A DNA stretch of 64,000 nt from Kitasatospora xanthocidica (GTDB taxonomy: Bacteria; Actinomycetota; Actinomycetes; Streptomycetales; Streptomycetaceae): the NCBI RefSeq assembly GCF_014656195.1, contig NZ_BNBY01000035.1:1-64000 (forward strand), given 5' to 3'. The translations under genes and the position numbers were made by a program. Of the stretch, positions 52,391 to 61,451 are shown piece after piece (the stretch's first letter is position 1; every line of letters begins with the position of its first letter). A model generated the notes under the pieces. It did no database searches. It was not told the origin of the DNA and saw only the letters and a list, made by a program, of their open reading frames with translations.

Positions 52391-53545
52391 CTAGCCGAGG
52401 TGGGTGCCCAGCCATTCGAGCGAGGCGGGCAGCTCCTTGATCCAGCTGTCCACGTTGTGCCCGCCGTCGTCCAGGTAGAGCGAGTCGACCTTGAACTGGG
52501 GGTTGGCCGCCGCGACCTGGGTGGCCTGGTCGACGAACTGGACGGTCTGCGGGTAGTCCGACTCCTTGCGGGTGGAGACCACCAGCATGTTGAGCGCCGG
52601 CACCGGCAGGTTCTGCAGCCGCCAGCCGAGGTCGTGCTGCTGGGCCAGCGCCTTGTCGCCGCCGAAGAGGTCGCCGCCGGTGTAGCCGTCCTGGCGGACG
52701 GTGAAGTCGCCGTGCAGGCTGGTCGCGCTGCCGAAGACGTTCGGGAAGCGCATCGCCAGGCGCAGCGCGCAGCTGCCCCCGGTGGAGTAGCCGAAGGACG
52801 CCCAGGAGCCGGCCGTGCGGCCGACCCGGTAGGTGGCGCGGACGGCCTCCGGCACGTCCTTGGCGAACCAGGTCTCGGTGCGCTGCCCGCCGGGGACGTC
52901 CACGCACTCGGTGTCCCGGGACGGGACCACGCCCGGGCGGACCATCACCAGGACGGTCGGCGGCATCTTCCCGGTGCGCTGCAGCTCGTACGCGGTCTGG
53001 GGGAGGGAGAGGTCCTTGACCAGGTTCAGCGCGGTGCCGGGGTAGCCGGCGATGGCCAGCAGGACCGGGAAACGGATCAGGGCGAACTTCGGGTCGAAGT
53101 ACTCGGGCGGCAGGTAGACGAACATCTGGTCGGACAGGCCCGACTCCTGGCCGTTGACCCGGACCGACTCGACCTTGCCGACCTCCTCGGGCGGCCCCTT
53201 CGGCAGATTGGTGACCGTCTCCAGGCCGCCTTCGCCGGTGGGCTGGAGCAGCGCGTCGGTGACCGGGGTGCCGCCCTTGTGGTTCTCGTTGCTGGTCAGC
53301 GCGAGCTTGGTGCCGCTGGTTCCGAGCAGGTCGTCCCAGGACGTGTAGAACCCGAAAGAGTTGTTCACCGCGAGCGCGAGCACCGCCACGATGGAGGCTT
53401 GAACGACCGTCAGCAGGCCGATCCGGCCGAGCACCGGCAGGGGGCGCTGCCGCGCCAGCCGGGGCCAGATCCACAGGGTGGTGACCAGCGCCGCGGCGCC
53501 GAGTGCGAGCAGCGAGTTCACCAGCGCGTCGCTGGTCAGTTCCAT
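52391..53545 (-). CDS. Membrane-anchored esterase, mycolyltransferase-like alpha/beta hydrolase
   Basis: The 384-residue protein has two N-terminal transmembrane helices (about residues 10-27 and 42-60) and an extracytoplasmic alpha/beta hydrolase domain. The nucleophile elbow is GYSTGG; the acid and His are likely within SLYLDDGGHNVDSW. It is of the esterase/antigen-85-like family. Substrate unknown. GGAAGG lies eight bases before ATG 53545. Confidence 0.85.
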   Translation of the reverse strand: MELTSDALVNSLLALGAAALVTTLWIWPRLARQRPLPVLGRIGLLTVVQASIVAVLALAVNNSFGFYTSWDDLLGTSGTKLALTSNENHKGGTPVTDALLQPTGEGGLETVTNLPKGPPEEVGKVESVRVNGQESGLSDQMFVYLPPEYFDPKFALIRFPVLLAIAGYPGTALNLVKDLSLPQTAYELQRTGKMPPTVLVMVRPGVVPSRDTECVDVPGGQRTETWFAKDVPEAVRATYRVGRTAGSWASFGYSTGGSCALRLAMRFPNVFGSATSLHGDFTVRQDGYTGGDLFGGDKALAQQHDLGWRLQNLPVPALNMLVVSTRKESDYPQTVQFVDQATQVAAANPQFKVDSLYLDDGGHNVDSWIKELPASLEWLGTHLG

Positions 53546-53924
53546 GCCGTCGGCCTTCCGGTGGGACACTGTCGGTGCAGGCTTCATCGTCTGGCGGTCC
53601 GTCAGGCGGGGCCACCGCGGCTAGGCTGTCCGGGCGCTCGGGCGGAGGCCGGAGGGCGGGGGGAGGTCGCAGGCAACCGGCACCCTAGAATGCGGCGTCC
53701 ACCGTACGTAAAGCGTCCCGGAGGGTCTTGCCGCGCCACGCTGCGGCGATCCCCAGGCTCCCACCGCCGGCTCAACCCGCAGCGCGTCCACGGTCCCGGT
53801 TTACCGACCGTTTCCGGGTCCTTGGTATGCGCATTGCCTGATGAAGGAATAGGCATGAAGGTCCATCACGCGTCCTCCCCCGGAGGGACGGGACACCCCA
53901 CCGCAGCCTCTACGCTGAGCTTCC
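53546..53924. other. Intergenic region between esterase and MprF-like genes
   Basis: These 379 bases lie between divergent genes and hold no convincing gene. TAGAAT (53686-53691) and TACGCT (53911-53916, eight bases before the MprF-like ATG) are the best -10 candidates on the plus strand. Confidence 0.45.
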
Positions 53925-55766
53925 ATGAGCGTTCCCGTGTCCGTTGAGCCGAGCCCCGAGCAGCCGCCGCGCCGTCGTCGCGGCCTGCAGACGCTGCGCA
54001 CCCAGGCGGCCGCTGTTCCGAGGGCGTGGCTCCCCGGCGCGGTCGGCTACGCCTGTCTGCTGATCGGGCTGGTGGACATCGCCAGCGCGGTGTTCCCCAA
54101 GCTCCGGCACACCAAGATGCACACCTTCGCCGGGCAGCTCCCGGGCGGGACCACCAGCCTGGCCGCGGTCGGCACGCTGATGGTCGGCATCCTGCTGGTG
54201 CCGCTGGCCCACGCGCTGCGCCGGCGCAAGCGGCGGGCCTGGCGGGCGGTGTGCGTGCTGCTGCCGGTCGGCGCGGCGCTGCACATCGTGCGCTGGCACC
54301 AGGTCGGCCCGGCGGTCGTCTCGCTGCTCGTCCTCGCCGTGATGCTGGTCCACCAGCGCGAGTTCTATGCCAAGGCCGACCCGCGCACCCGCTGGCGGGC
54401 CGTGGTCAACCTGGTCGTCATGGGCCTCCTCAGCGTGCTGCTCGGCCTGCTGATCGTGAGCACCCGCACCAAGTACGAGATCGGCCACCCGGGCCTGAGC
54501 GAGCGCCTGCAGCACGTCGGCTACGGACTCCTCGGCTTCGAGGGCCCGGTCCGCTACACCAACGTGCGGATGTCCGACCTGGTCGCCTACCTGCTCGGCG
54601 GGCTCGGCCTGCTGACCGCCTTCACCACCGCCTACCTGGCGCTGCGCCCGGGCAAGCCGAAGCCCGAGCTCACCGAGGAGGACGAGGCGAAGGTCCGCGA
54701 GCTGCTGGCGCGGCACGGCGAGCGCGACTCGCTGGGCTACTTCGCGCTGCGCCGCGACAAGAGCGTGCTGTTCTCGCCCACCGGCAAGGCCGCGATCTCC
54801 TACCGGGTGGTCTCCGGCGTGATGCTCGCCTCCGGTGACCCGGTCGGCGACGTCGAGGCCTGGCCGGGCGCGATCAAGGTGTTCATGGCCGAGGCCCGCG
54901 AGCACGCCTGGGTGCCGGCCGTGATGGGCTGCAGCGAGGTCGGCGGCGAGGTCTGGACCCGCGAGGCGGGCCTGGACGCGCTGGAGCTGGGCGACGAGGC
55001 GATCGTCGACACCTCCACCTTCTCGCTCTCCGGCCGGGCCATGCGCAACGTCCGCCAGATGGTCAAGCGCATCGAGCGCAACGGCTACTCCTGCAAGGTG
55101 CGCCGGGTCTCCGAGCTCACCGCGGAGGAGAAGTACCGGATCGCCGACGCCGCCGCCCGCTGGCGCGGCACCGACACCGAGCGCGGCTTCTCGATGGCGC
55201 TGGGCCGCTTCGGCGACCCGCTGGACGACGACTGCGTCGTGGTCACCGCGCACAAGGACCCGGAGGAGGGCGAGAGCGGCGACGACCTGAAGGCCGTGCT
55301 GCACTTCGTGCCCTGGGGGCCGGACGGCATCTCGCTGGAGCTGATGCGCCGCGACCGCGCCGCCGACCCGGGCCTGAACGAGCTGCTGATCGTCGCCGCC
55401 CTGCAGGCGGTGGGCGCCATGGGCATCCGCCGGGTGTCGCTCAACTTCGCGATGTTCCGCTCGGCGCTGGCCCGCGGCGAGCGGATCGGCGCCGGCCCGG
55501 TGCTGCGCGCCTGGCGCGGACTGCTGGTCTTCCTGTCGCGCTGGTTCCAGATCGAGTCGCTGTACAAGTTCAACGCCAAGTTCCAGCCCGAGTGGGAGCC
55601 GCGCTTCCTGGTCTTCCCGAACACCCGGGACCTGCCGCGGATCGGCTTCGCCGCGATGCAGGCGGAGGCCTTCATCACGCTCGGCATGCCGCGCTTCGGC
55701 CGCAAGCGCCAGCGCGAGGGCCTGATGCCGGTGCCGTCGACCCGCGAGGTCACCGAGGCCGCCTGA
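53925..55766 (+). CDS. MprF/LysX-like phosphatidylglycerol aminoacyltransferase-domain protein
   Basis: The 613-residue membrane protein has about six hydrophobic helices in the first 240 residues and a C-terminal DUF2156 (LPG synthase C-terminal) domain with RDSLGYFALRRDKSVLFSPTGKAAISYRVVSGVMLASGDPVGD and NFAMFRSALARGERIGAGPVLRAWRGLLVFLSRWFQIESLYKFNAKFQPEWEPR. Such proteins transfer amino acids from aminoacyl-tRNA to phosphatidylglycerol. No lysyl-tRNA synthetase domain is fused, unlike LysX. TACGCT lies eight bases before the ATG, so a short or absent leader is likely. Confidence 0.87.
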   Translation: MSVPVSVEPSPEQPPRRRRGLQTLRTQAAAVPRAWLPGAVGYACLLIGLVDIASAVFPKLRHTKMHTFAGQLPGGTTSLAAVGTLMVGILLVPLAHALRRRKRRAWRAVCVLLPVGAALHIVRWHQVGPAVVSLLVLAVMLVHQREFYAKADPRTRWRAVVNLVVMGLLSVLLGLLIVSTRTKYEIGHPGLSERLQHVGYGLLGFEGPVRYTNVRMSDLVAYLLGGLGLLTAFTTAYLALRPGKPKPELTEEDEAKVRELLARHGERDSLGYFALRRDKSVLFSPTGKAAISYRVVSGVMLASGDPVGDVEAWPGAIKVFMAEAREHAWVPAVMGCSEVGGEVWTREAGLDALELGDEAIVDTSTFSLSGRAMRNVRQMVKRIERNGYSCKVRRVSELTAEEKYRIADAAARWRGTDTERGFSMALGRFGDPLDDDCVVVTAHKDPEEGESGDDLKAVLHFVPWGPDGISLELMRRDRAADPGLNELLIVAALQAVGAMGIRRVSLNFAMFRSALARGERIGAGPVLRAWRGLLVFLSRWFQIESLYKFNAKFQPEWEPRFLVFPNTRDLPRIGFAAMQAEAFITLGMPRFGRKRQREGLMPVPSTREVTEAA

Positions 55767-55785
55767 GGCACCGGAGCTCCGAAAC

Positions 55786-55817
55786 GGGCCCCCGCCGGGA
55801 ATCCCCGGCGGGGGCCC
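55786..55817 (+). terminator. Terminator before folP
   Basis: A perfect 14-bp stem, GGGCCCCCGCCGGG (55786-55799) with its complement (55804-55817) and a four-base loop. GATAAT, the likely folP -10 element, begins five bases later at 55823. Confidence 0.88.
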
Positions 55818-55834
55818 CGTTCGATAATGGGCGC

Positions 55835-56707
55835 ATGAGCGAAACGCCGTCCTTCACCCTGCCGGCCGGTCTGCCGCGGCTCGAGCGCTGCGCCGTGATG
55901 GGCGTGGTCAACGTCACGCCCGACTCCTTCTCGGACGGCGGGCTCTGGCACGACCCCGCCAAGGCGATCGCGCACGGGCTCGCCCTGCGCGCCCGCGGCG
56001 CGGACCTGGTGGACGTCGGTGGCGAGTCCACCCGGCCGGGCTCGCAGCGGGTGCCCGAGGAGGAGGAGCTGCGCCGGGTGATCCCGGTGGTGCGCGAGCT
56101 CGCCGACGCCGGGGTGATGGTCTCGGTGGACACCATGCGCGCCTCGGTCGCCGAGCGGGCCGTGGAGGCCGGCGCCGTGGTCGTCAACGACGTCTCCGGC
56201 GGCCTGGCCGACCCGGCGATGGCCCGGGTGGTCGCCGAGACCGGTGCGCCCTTCGTGGTGATGCACTGGCGCGGGCAGTCCGCCGACATGGACGCGCTGG
56301 CCGTCTACGACGACGTGGTGCGGGACGTGGTCGCCGAGCTGACCGGCCGGGTGGACGCGCTGCTGGCCGCCGGGGTCAAGGAGGACCAGCTGATCCTCGA
56401 CCCGGGGCTCGGCTTCGCCAAGACCCCCGAGCACAACTGGGCGCTGCTCGGCCGGCTGGACGCGCTCACCGCGCTCGGCCGTCCCGTCCTCGTGGCGGCT
56501 TCGCGCAAGCGGTTCCTGGGTACGCTGCTCGCCGACCCGGCAACCGGGGAACTGCGCCCGGCCCGGGAGCGCGACGACGCGACGGCCGCGGTGTCGGTGC
56601 TGTCGGCCCGGGCCGGAGCCTGGGCGGTGCGGGTGCACGACGTGTCCGGCACGGCGGACGCCGTCCGGGTGGTCGCGGCTTGGCAGCGCGCGGCGCGGCT
56701 GGGGTGA
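55835..56707 (+). CDS. folP: Dihydropteroate synthase
   Basis: Joins p-aminobenzoate to dihydropterin pyrophosphate; the sulfonamide target. The 290-residue protein has the motifs VMGVVNVTPDSFSDGG and DVGGESTRPGSQRV, then DPGLGFAKTPEHN and ASRKRFLG for substrate binding. GATAAT (55823-55828) lies six bases before ATG 55835 with no Shine-Dalgarno, so this mRNA is almost certainly leaderless. The NTF2-like gene follows 10 bases later, then folB and folK. Confidence 0.95.
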   Translation: MSETPSFTLPAGLPRLERCAVMGVVNVTPDSFSDGGLWHDPAKAIAHGLALRARGADLVDVGGESTRPGSQRVPEEEELRRVIPVVRELADAGVMVSVDTMRASVAERAVEAGAVVVNDVSGGLADPAMARVVAETGAPFVVMHWRGQSADMDALAVYDDVVRDVVAELTGRVDALLAAGVKEDQLILDPGLGFAKTPEHNWALLGRLDALTALGRPVLVAASRKRFLGTLLADPATGELRPARERDDATAAVSVLSARAGAWAVRVHDVSGTADAVRVVAAWQRAARLG

Positions 56708-56717
56708 GGGAGGGTCT

Positions 56718-57215
56718 GTGACAGGTGACGGCAGGTTGAGCGGCGGAACGGCCGGACGGGCCCGCGAGGCGGACCTGGAGGCCGTGCTGGCGGCGAACCG
56801 AGCGCTCTACGAGGCGCTGGAACGGGGGGACCTGGAAGCGGTCGAGGGCGCCTGGCTGGGCGCCGCGGACGCCGACGACAAGGGCGGCGTGGTGTGCGTG
56901 CACCCCGGCTGGCCGGTGCTGCGCGGCCGGGCGCAGGTGACCCGTTCGTACATGCTCATCATGATGAACACGGAGTACATCCAGTTCTTCCTGACCGATG
57001 TCGAGGCCGAGGTCCACGGTGATGTGGCCCTTGTCACGTGCACCGAGAACATCCTGTCCGGGGGTGAGGCGGAGGAGGAGGGCGAACTCGGACCGCTGGT
57101 CGGTGGAAAGGTCGTGTCGACGAATCTGTTCCGTCGTACCCCGGCCGGGTGGAAGCTCTGGTCGCACCACGGTTCACCCGTTCTGACCAGCGGTGACGAG
57201 GACGACGAGGATTGA
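56718..57215 (+). CDS. NTF2/SnoaL-like domain protein
   Basis: A 165-residue protein with an NTF2-like cone: LEAVLAANRALYEALERGDLEAVEGAWLG, VVCVHPGWPVLRGRAQVTRSYMLIM, DVALVTCTENIL and NLFRRTPAGWKLWSHHGSPV. The C terminus is strongly acidic (GDEDDED). Proteins of this kind lie between folP and folB in many streptomycetes to my memory. An enzymatic role in folate synthesis is possible but unproven. Starts GTG 56718, probably co-transcribed with folP. Confidence 0.85.
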   Translation: MTGDGRLSGGTAGRAREADLEAVLAANRALYEALERGDLEAVEGAWLGAADADDKGGVVCVHPGWPVLRGRAQVTRSYMLIMMNTEYIQFFLTDVEAEVHGDVALVTCTENILSGGEAEEEGELGPLVGGKVVSTNLFRRTPAGWKLWSHHGSPVLTSGDEDDED

Positions 57216-57450
57216 TTCCGGCGGCTGCCGGAATACGGTGCCGGTGCGCCGCCCGGGAATTCCCGAGTGGTCACCGAACGTTCACGTCAATCGCCATTCC
57301 GGCGCGCGTGGCGCCGTTCGGTGCCGGGTAGGACGGTCAGGCGTTGTCCGTGCTCGCGGGTAGATTCGAAACGGAGTGGCGGGCGTGCTGCCCGCCTTCG
57401 CCCTGCCCGTCCATGCCTTTCACCGGGCGGGGCCCGTCCGACTGGGAGCA

Positions 57451-57822
57451 GTGATTCGTTTGCTGGACCGCGTCACCCTGCGGGGGCTGCGAGCCCGGGG
57501 CCACCACGGCGTCTTCGAGCGGGAGCGCGTCGAGGGCCAGACCTTCGTGGTCGACCTCGTGCTCTACCTGGACACCCGCCCCGCCGCGTCCGGAGACGAC
57601 CTCACCCGCACGGCGCACTACGGCATCGTGGCCGAGGAGGTCACCGCGATCATCGCCGGGGAGCCGGTCGACCTGATCGAGACCCTGGCCCAGCGGATCG
57701 CCGACCAGTGCCTCAAGCACGAAGCGGTCGAGGAGGTCGAGGTCACCGTGCACAAGCCGGACGCCCCGATCACCGTGCCGTTCGACGACGTGACCGTGAC
57801 CATCCACCGGGGCCGCGCATGA
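57451..57822 (+). CDS. folB: Dihydroneopterin aldolase
   Basis: Cleaves dihydroneopterin to hydroxymethyldihydropterin. The 123-residue protein has RGLRARGHHGVFERER (catalytic Glu region), DLTRTAHYGIVAEEV and VDLIETLAQRIADQCL, ending VEVTVHKPDAPITVPFDDVTVTI. GTG 57451 has GGGAG only two bases away, so TTG 57460 (giving MLDRVTLRGL) may be the true start. Its stop overlaps the folK ATG (ATGA). Confidence 0.92.
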   Translation: MIRLLDRVTLRGLRARGHHGVFERERVEGQTFVVDLVLYLDTRPAASGDDLTRTAHYGIVAEEVTAIIAGEPVDLIETLAQRIADQCLKHEAVEEVEVTVHKPDAPITVPFDDVTVTIHRGRA

Positions 57823-58466
57823 CCCCCACCGCGCGCCCGGTATCCGATGCAGAGGGAACCTTTTCGATGAGCAGCGACGACCCGACCGCCACGCCGAACG
57901 CGTTCGACCTGGAGAGCCGGGTGGACTCCGCCGACACGACCCTGCACAGCCAGCGCTGCGCGGTGATCGCGCTGGGGAGCAACCTGGGCAACCGGCTGGA
58001 CACCCTGCAGGGTGCCGTGGACGCCCTCGCCGACACCCCTGGGCTGAGGATCAAGGCGGTGTCCGCGGTCTACGAGACCGAGGCCGTCGGCGGCCCCGAG
58101 GAGCAGCCCAGCTACTACAACGCCGTCGTCGTGCTGCGCACCTCGCTGCCGCCGCGGGACCTGCTGGAGCGCGGCAACGCGATCGAGGACGCCTTCGGCC
58201 GGGTGCGGACGGTCCACTGGGGCCCGCGCACCCTGGACGTCGACATCCTGACCTACGAGGGCGAGCTCAGCGACGACCCGCAGCTGCTGCTGCCGCACCC
58301 GCGCTCGCACGAGCGGGCCTTCGTGCTCGCGCCCTGGCTGGACGCCCAGCCGGAGGCCGAGGTGCCCGGGCACGGGCGGGTCGACGCGCTGCTGGAGGCG
58401 CTCGGAGGCCCGGACGCGCAGGGCGTGGTCCGCCGCGAGGACATCCGGCTGACGCTGCCGGAGTAG
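57819..58466 (+). CDS. folK: Hydroxymethyldihydropterin pyrophosphokinase
   Basis: Adds pyrophosphate from ATP to hydroxymethyldihydropterin. The 215-residue protein has ALGSNLGNR, VYETEAVGG, FGRVRTVHWGPRTLDVDIL and LPHPRSHERAFVLAPW. It has a 40-residue polar N-terminal extension before the enzyme domain. ATG 57819 overlaps the folB stop and fits coupling; ATG 57867 with AGAGGG ten bases upstream is an alternative. Confidence 0.95.
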   Translation: MTPTARPVSDAEGTFSMSSDDPTATPNAFDLESRVDSADTTLHSQRCAVIALGSNLGNRLDTLQGAVDALADTPGLRIKAVSAVYETEAVGGPEEQPSYYNAVVVLRTSLPPRDLLERGNAIEDAFGRVRTVHWGPRTLDVDILTYEGELSDDPQLLLPHPRSHERAFVLAPWLDAQPEAEVPGHGRVDALLEALGGPDAQGVVRREDIRLTLPE

Positions 58467-58486
58467 CCCGCCGACGGCGCCTGCCC

Positions 58487-58663
58487 GAGCCGCGTCACGG
58501 GCGAGTGGGCGAGTGCCCGCCCCGAGCCGCGTCATGGGCGAGCGGGCGAGTGCCCGCCCCGAGCCGCGTCGTGGGCGAGCGGGCGAGTGCCCGCCCCGAG
58601 CCGCGTCATGGGCGAGCGGGCGAGTGCCCGCCCCGAGCCGCGTCGTGGGCGAGTGGGCGAGTA
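58487..58663. repeat. 37-bp tandem repeat array, hairpin-forming
   Basis: Four full 37-bp units begin at 58487, 58524, 58561 and 58598, and a partial fifth (29 bp) begins at 58635. Units start GAGCCGCGTC. Units 2 to 4 contain GCGGGC-GAGT-GCCCGC, a perfect six-base-pair hairpin. Base 11 alternates A, G, A, G from unit 2 onward, suggesting that pairs of units were duplicated together. Since 37 is not a multiple of three, the array is not coding. Confidence 0.92.
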
Positions 58664-58823
58664 AGAGCCGGGGGAACTCGGCCGGGGGCCCGGCCGTACC
58701 AGTAGGTGCCCGCCGTTCGTGCGGGTGTCCGCCCGGCCGGGCCCGGTACGGTGGCCTGGCGCCGCCGCGTCGGGTCACCTGGCGGCCGGCCGGCTCTGGT
58801 ACCCCGGGAAGGACCTCCTCCGA

Positions 58824-59312
58824 GTGAAGCTGCTTCGCCTCCGTCTGCTGATCGGCATCACCGCCGCCACGACGGCGCTGTCCTGGGCCGGCTCCAAGCT
58901 GTGGGCCTCCCTGGACACGCTGCCGGCCGTGCCGGGCGCGGCGCCGGTGGTTCTGGCGGCGGTGGCGGTGATCCTGCTGGCGACCGCGCTGTCGCTGCGG
59001 TCCCGGCTGAAGGCGGCGCGTGAGCGGCAGCCCGGCGCCAAGGGGGTCGACCCGCTGCTGGCGGCCCGGGCGCTGGTGCTGGGGCAGGCCAGCGCGCTGG
59101 TCTCGGCGGTGGCCACCGGTATCTACGCGGGGGCGGGGATCTACCTGCTGGGGGAGCTGGACGTGTCGGCCCGCAAGGACCAGGCCGTCACGGCCGGGTT
59201 CGCGGTGCTCGCGGGGGCCGCGGTGATCGCCGCGGCGCTCTGGCTCCAGCACGTCTGCAAGTTGCCCGAGAACCACGACGGTCCGAGTGGTCCGGCGGCC
59301 TCCCACCGCTGA
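58824..59312 (+). CDS. DUF3180 membrane protein
   Basis: A 162-residue protein with four hydrophobic helices and no large loops, VKLLRLRLLIGITAATTALSW at the start and QASALVSAVATGIYAGAGIYLL in the third helix. This is the DUF3180 pattern seen after folK in streptomycetes. GGAAGGA lies 11 bases before GTG 58824. Function unknown. Confidence 0.8.
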   Translation: MKLLRLRLLIGITAATTALSWAGSKLWASLDTLPAVPGAAPVVLAAVAVILLATALSLRSRLKAARERQPGAKGVDPLLAARALVLGQASALVSAVATGIYAGAGIYLLGELDVSARKDQAVTAGFAVLAGAAVIAAALWLQHVCKLPENHDGPSGPAASHR

Positions 59313-59434
59313 GCAGGGCCTTCTTCGTGATCTTGGGTGAGAATCCGGGCACGTGCGGTAAAAACCTGCCCCTGTCAAGGGTGGAAGGGGACCCTGGGCT
59401 GACAGGGCCCCAATTCGCACGCTAGTTTCTTGGC

Positions 59435-60652
59435 ATGTCTCGCGGACGCCACCGTCATTCCTCCGTCCTCGGCCGGGTCTTTCCCCCCACCGCCGCCGGC
59501 GTACTGCTGGTAGCCGCTCTGGCCGCACTCCTTTTCAGTCAGGACACCATCCTGGTGCGCTCGGTGGGCATCGCGGCGGTGATCGCGACGCTCGGCTTCG
59601 CGCTGTTGCTGCGTCAGCGGGACAAGGCGGCCCGGGCGGCCGCCGAGATGTCCGCGGCGCAGCGGCTGCGCGCCGAGGAGCGGTTCGAGGAGCAGCTGGC
59701 CGAGGCCGAGTACGCGGCCGAGGTCGCCGAGGAGCGGGCCACCCGCTTCGGGCGGCGGCTGACCGCGGAGAAGTCCCGGCTGGCGAAGGCCGAGACCGAG
59801 ATCGCCCGGCTGCTGCGGGAGCGGGCCGTGTCGGTGGCCGAGCAGGCCCTCAAGGAGGCCGAGGCGGCCCAGCGGGCGCTCGCCGCGAGCCGTCCCAGGT
59901 ATCCGGCCAGCCCGGCCGCGTTCGTGCGCGCGGCGGCCGTGCTGCGGCTGCTGGAGCGCCGTGCGGCCGAGCAGGAGGAGCGGCGGGCCCGTACGGCGGG
60001 TGCGGAGGTCGCGCTGCGGGCGCACGCCGCCCCGGCGACCAAGACCCCGAGCCAGCCCCAGAGCCAGACCCAGCCCCAGGCCCAGCTCCAGACCCCGACC
60101 CAGGCCGCGCCGGTGCCCGTGCCGGTGGCGGTGCCCGCCCCGGTGGCCCCCGCGGTGCCCAGGCCGGCCGCGGCGCCGGTGGCCACGCCCCCGGTGCAGC
60201 CCGCGCCGGTGCGGCCGGCGCTGACGGCGACGGTGGGTCAGCTCGGCGGGGCGCAGGCCGCACCGGCCGCGGCGCCCGTACCGGCGGAGCGGCAGCGGCC
60301 GCGGCCGGCGCAGTCCGGGCAGGCGCGCGGACAGGGCTTCAGCTTCTTCGGCCGCGGTGCGGGCGGGGCGGTGCGCCCGGCGGCCCCGGCGCCGGCGGTG
60401 GGCAGCGTCGCCGAGCTGGGCGAGCGGACCGACCTGGCGGACGTGGTGGGCGACGAGGCGGTGGCCGCGAAGGCCGCGGCCGAGGCCCGGGCGGCGGAGT
60501 CGGCCGCGGTGCGGGACGGCGGGCGGGAGCCGCAGCCGGTCGCCGAGCAGCCGCAGGGCGGTTCGCAGCCGGGCGGGCCGACCGTGGTGGACCTGACGCC
60601 GGAGGACGAGACCGAGCTGATCCAGCTGCCGGAGCTGCGCGCCTCGCGCTGA
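59435..60652 (+). CDS. Coiled-coil membrane protein with Pro/Gln-rich region
   Basis: A 405-residue protein: two transmembrane helices (about residues 15-33 and 42-58), an Ala/Glu/Arg coiled coil (about 60-160), then a low-complexity Pro/Gln/Ala stretch (SQPQSQTQPQAQ; VPVPVAVPAPVAPAVP) and an acidic end, TVVDLTPEDETELIQLPELRASR. I do not recognise a family with certainty; its position after DUF3180 suggests a conserved streptomycete membrane protein. An imperfect hairpin (CCTGTCA/TGACAGG) lies just before it. Confidence 0.75.
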   Translation: MSRGRHRHSSVLGRVFPPTAAGVLLVAALAALLFSQDTILVRSVGIAAVIATLGFALLLRQRDKAARAAAEMSAAQRLRAEERFEEQLAEAEYAAEVAEERATRFGRRLTAEKSRLAKAETEIARLLRERAVSVAEQALKEAEAAQRALAASRPRYPASPAAFVRAAAVLRLLERRAAEQEERRARTAGAEVALRAHAAPATKTPSQPQSQTQPQAQLQTPTQAAPVPVPVAVPAPVAPAVPRPAAAPVATPPVQPAPVRPALTATVGQLGGAQAAPAAAPVPAERQRPRPAQSGQARGQGFSFFGRGAGGAVRPAAPAPAVGSVAELGERTDLADVVGDEAVAAKAAAEARAAESAAVRDGGREPQPVAEQPQGGSQPGGPTVVDLTPEDETELIQLPELRASR

Positions 60653-60664
60653 GACGGGTGCACG

Positions 60665-60715
60665 AACGCCGCGGCGCGGGAAGTCGGTCGGACCGACTTC
60701 CCGCGCCGCGGCGTT
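60665..60715. terminator. Bidirectional terminator with a 25-bp stem
   Basis: A perfect 25-bp inverted repeat (60665-60689 and 60691-60715) around one central base lies between convergent genes, 13 bases from the first stop and 24 from the terD stop. Confidence 0.9.
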
Positions 60716-60739
60716 GTCAGGGGGTGCTCAGGGGGTGCG

Positions 60740-61315
60740 TCAGAGCTGGACGCCGAAGTCCTGGGCGATGCCCGCCAGGCCGGAGGCGTAGCCCTGGCCG
60801 ACGGCGCGGAACTTCCACTCGGCGCCGTTGCGGTAGAGCTCGCCGAAGATCATCGCGGTCTCGGTGGCGGCGTCCTCGGAGAGGTCGTAGCGGGCGATCT
60901 CGGCGCTGCCGGCGGCGTTCACCACGCGGATGTAGGCGTTGCGGACCTGGCCGAAGTTCTGGCCGCGGGCGACGCCGTCGTAGATGGTGACCGGGAAGGT
61001 GATCTTGACGGCCTCGGCCGGCAGCCCGGCCAGGTTGACGTTGATCGACTCGTCGTCGCCCGCGCCCTCGCCGGTGCGGTTGTCACCGGTGTGCACGACG
61101 GTGTTGTCCGGCGTGCTGGTGTTGTTGAAGAAGACGAAGTGGGCGTTGGACAGCACCTTGCCGTCCGCGTTCAGGACGATCGCGCTGGCGTCGAGGTCGA
61201 ACTCGGCGCCGGTGGTGGTGCGGACGTCCCAGCCCAGGCCGACGGTGACCGCGGACAGGCCGGGGGCCTCCTTGGTCAGCGAGACGTTGCCACCCTTGGA
61301 GAGGCTCACTGGCAT
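60740..61315 (-). CDS. terD: TerD-family calcium-binding stress protein
   Basis: A 191-residue TerD protein, [20 protein letters not shown], with calcium-binding acidic loops FDLDASA and [19 protein letters not shown], and [47 protein letters not shown]. TerD proteins are linked to tellurite tolerance, calcium and development in streptomycetes. ATG 61315 has GAAGGGA about 13 bases upstream. No other ter genes lie in the window. Confidence 0.93.
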   Translation of the reverse strand: MPVSLSKGGNVSLTKEAPGLSAVTVGLGWDVRTTTGAEFDLDASAIVLNADGKVLSNAHFVFFNNTSTPDNTVVHTGDNRTGEGAGDDESINVNLAGLPAEAVKITFPVTIYDGVARGQNFGQVRNAYIRVVNAAGSAEIARYDLSEDAATETAMIFGELYRNGAEWKFRAVGQGYASGLAGIAQDFGVQL

Positions 61316-61451
61316 GGCGATTGCTGTCCCTTCGTTCGCTTCGTGCGCTTTTCCCCGGGACAACGCAATACTCCCGGGACTTGGTTCCGCCCGGCCCCGT
61401 GAATTCTTCGTAAGCGTGAATGGCCGGGCAAAGCCGGGGCAAAGACCGCGG

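Noticed and set aside
58505-58827. Small proteins encoded over the 37-bp repeats
   Set aside because: The frames exist only because the repeat unit lacks stops; the unit is not a multiple of three and no ribosome site or family pattern is present.
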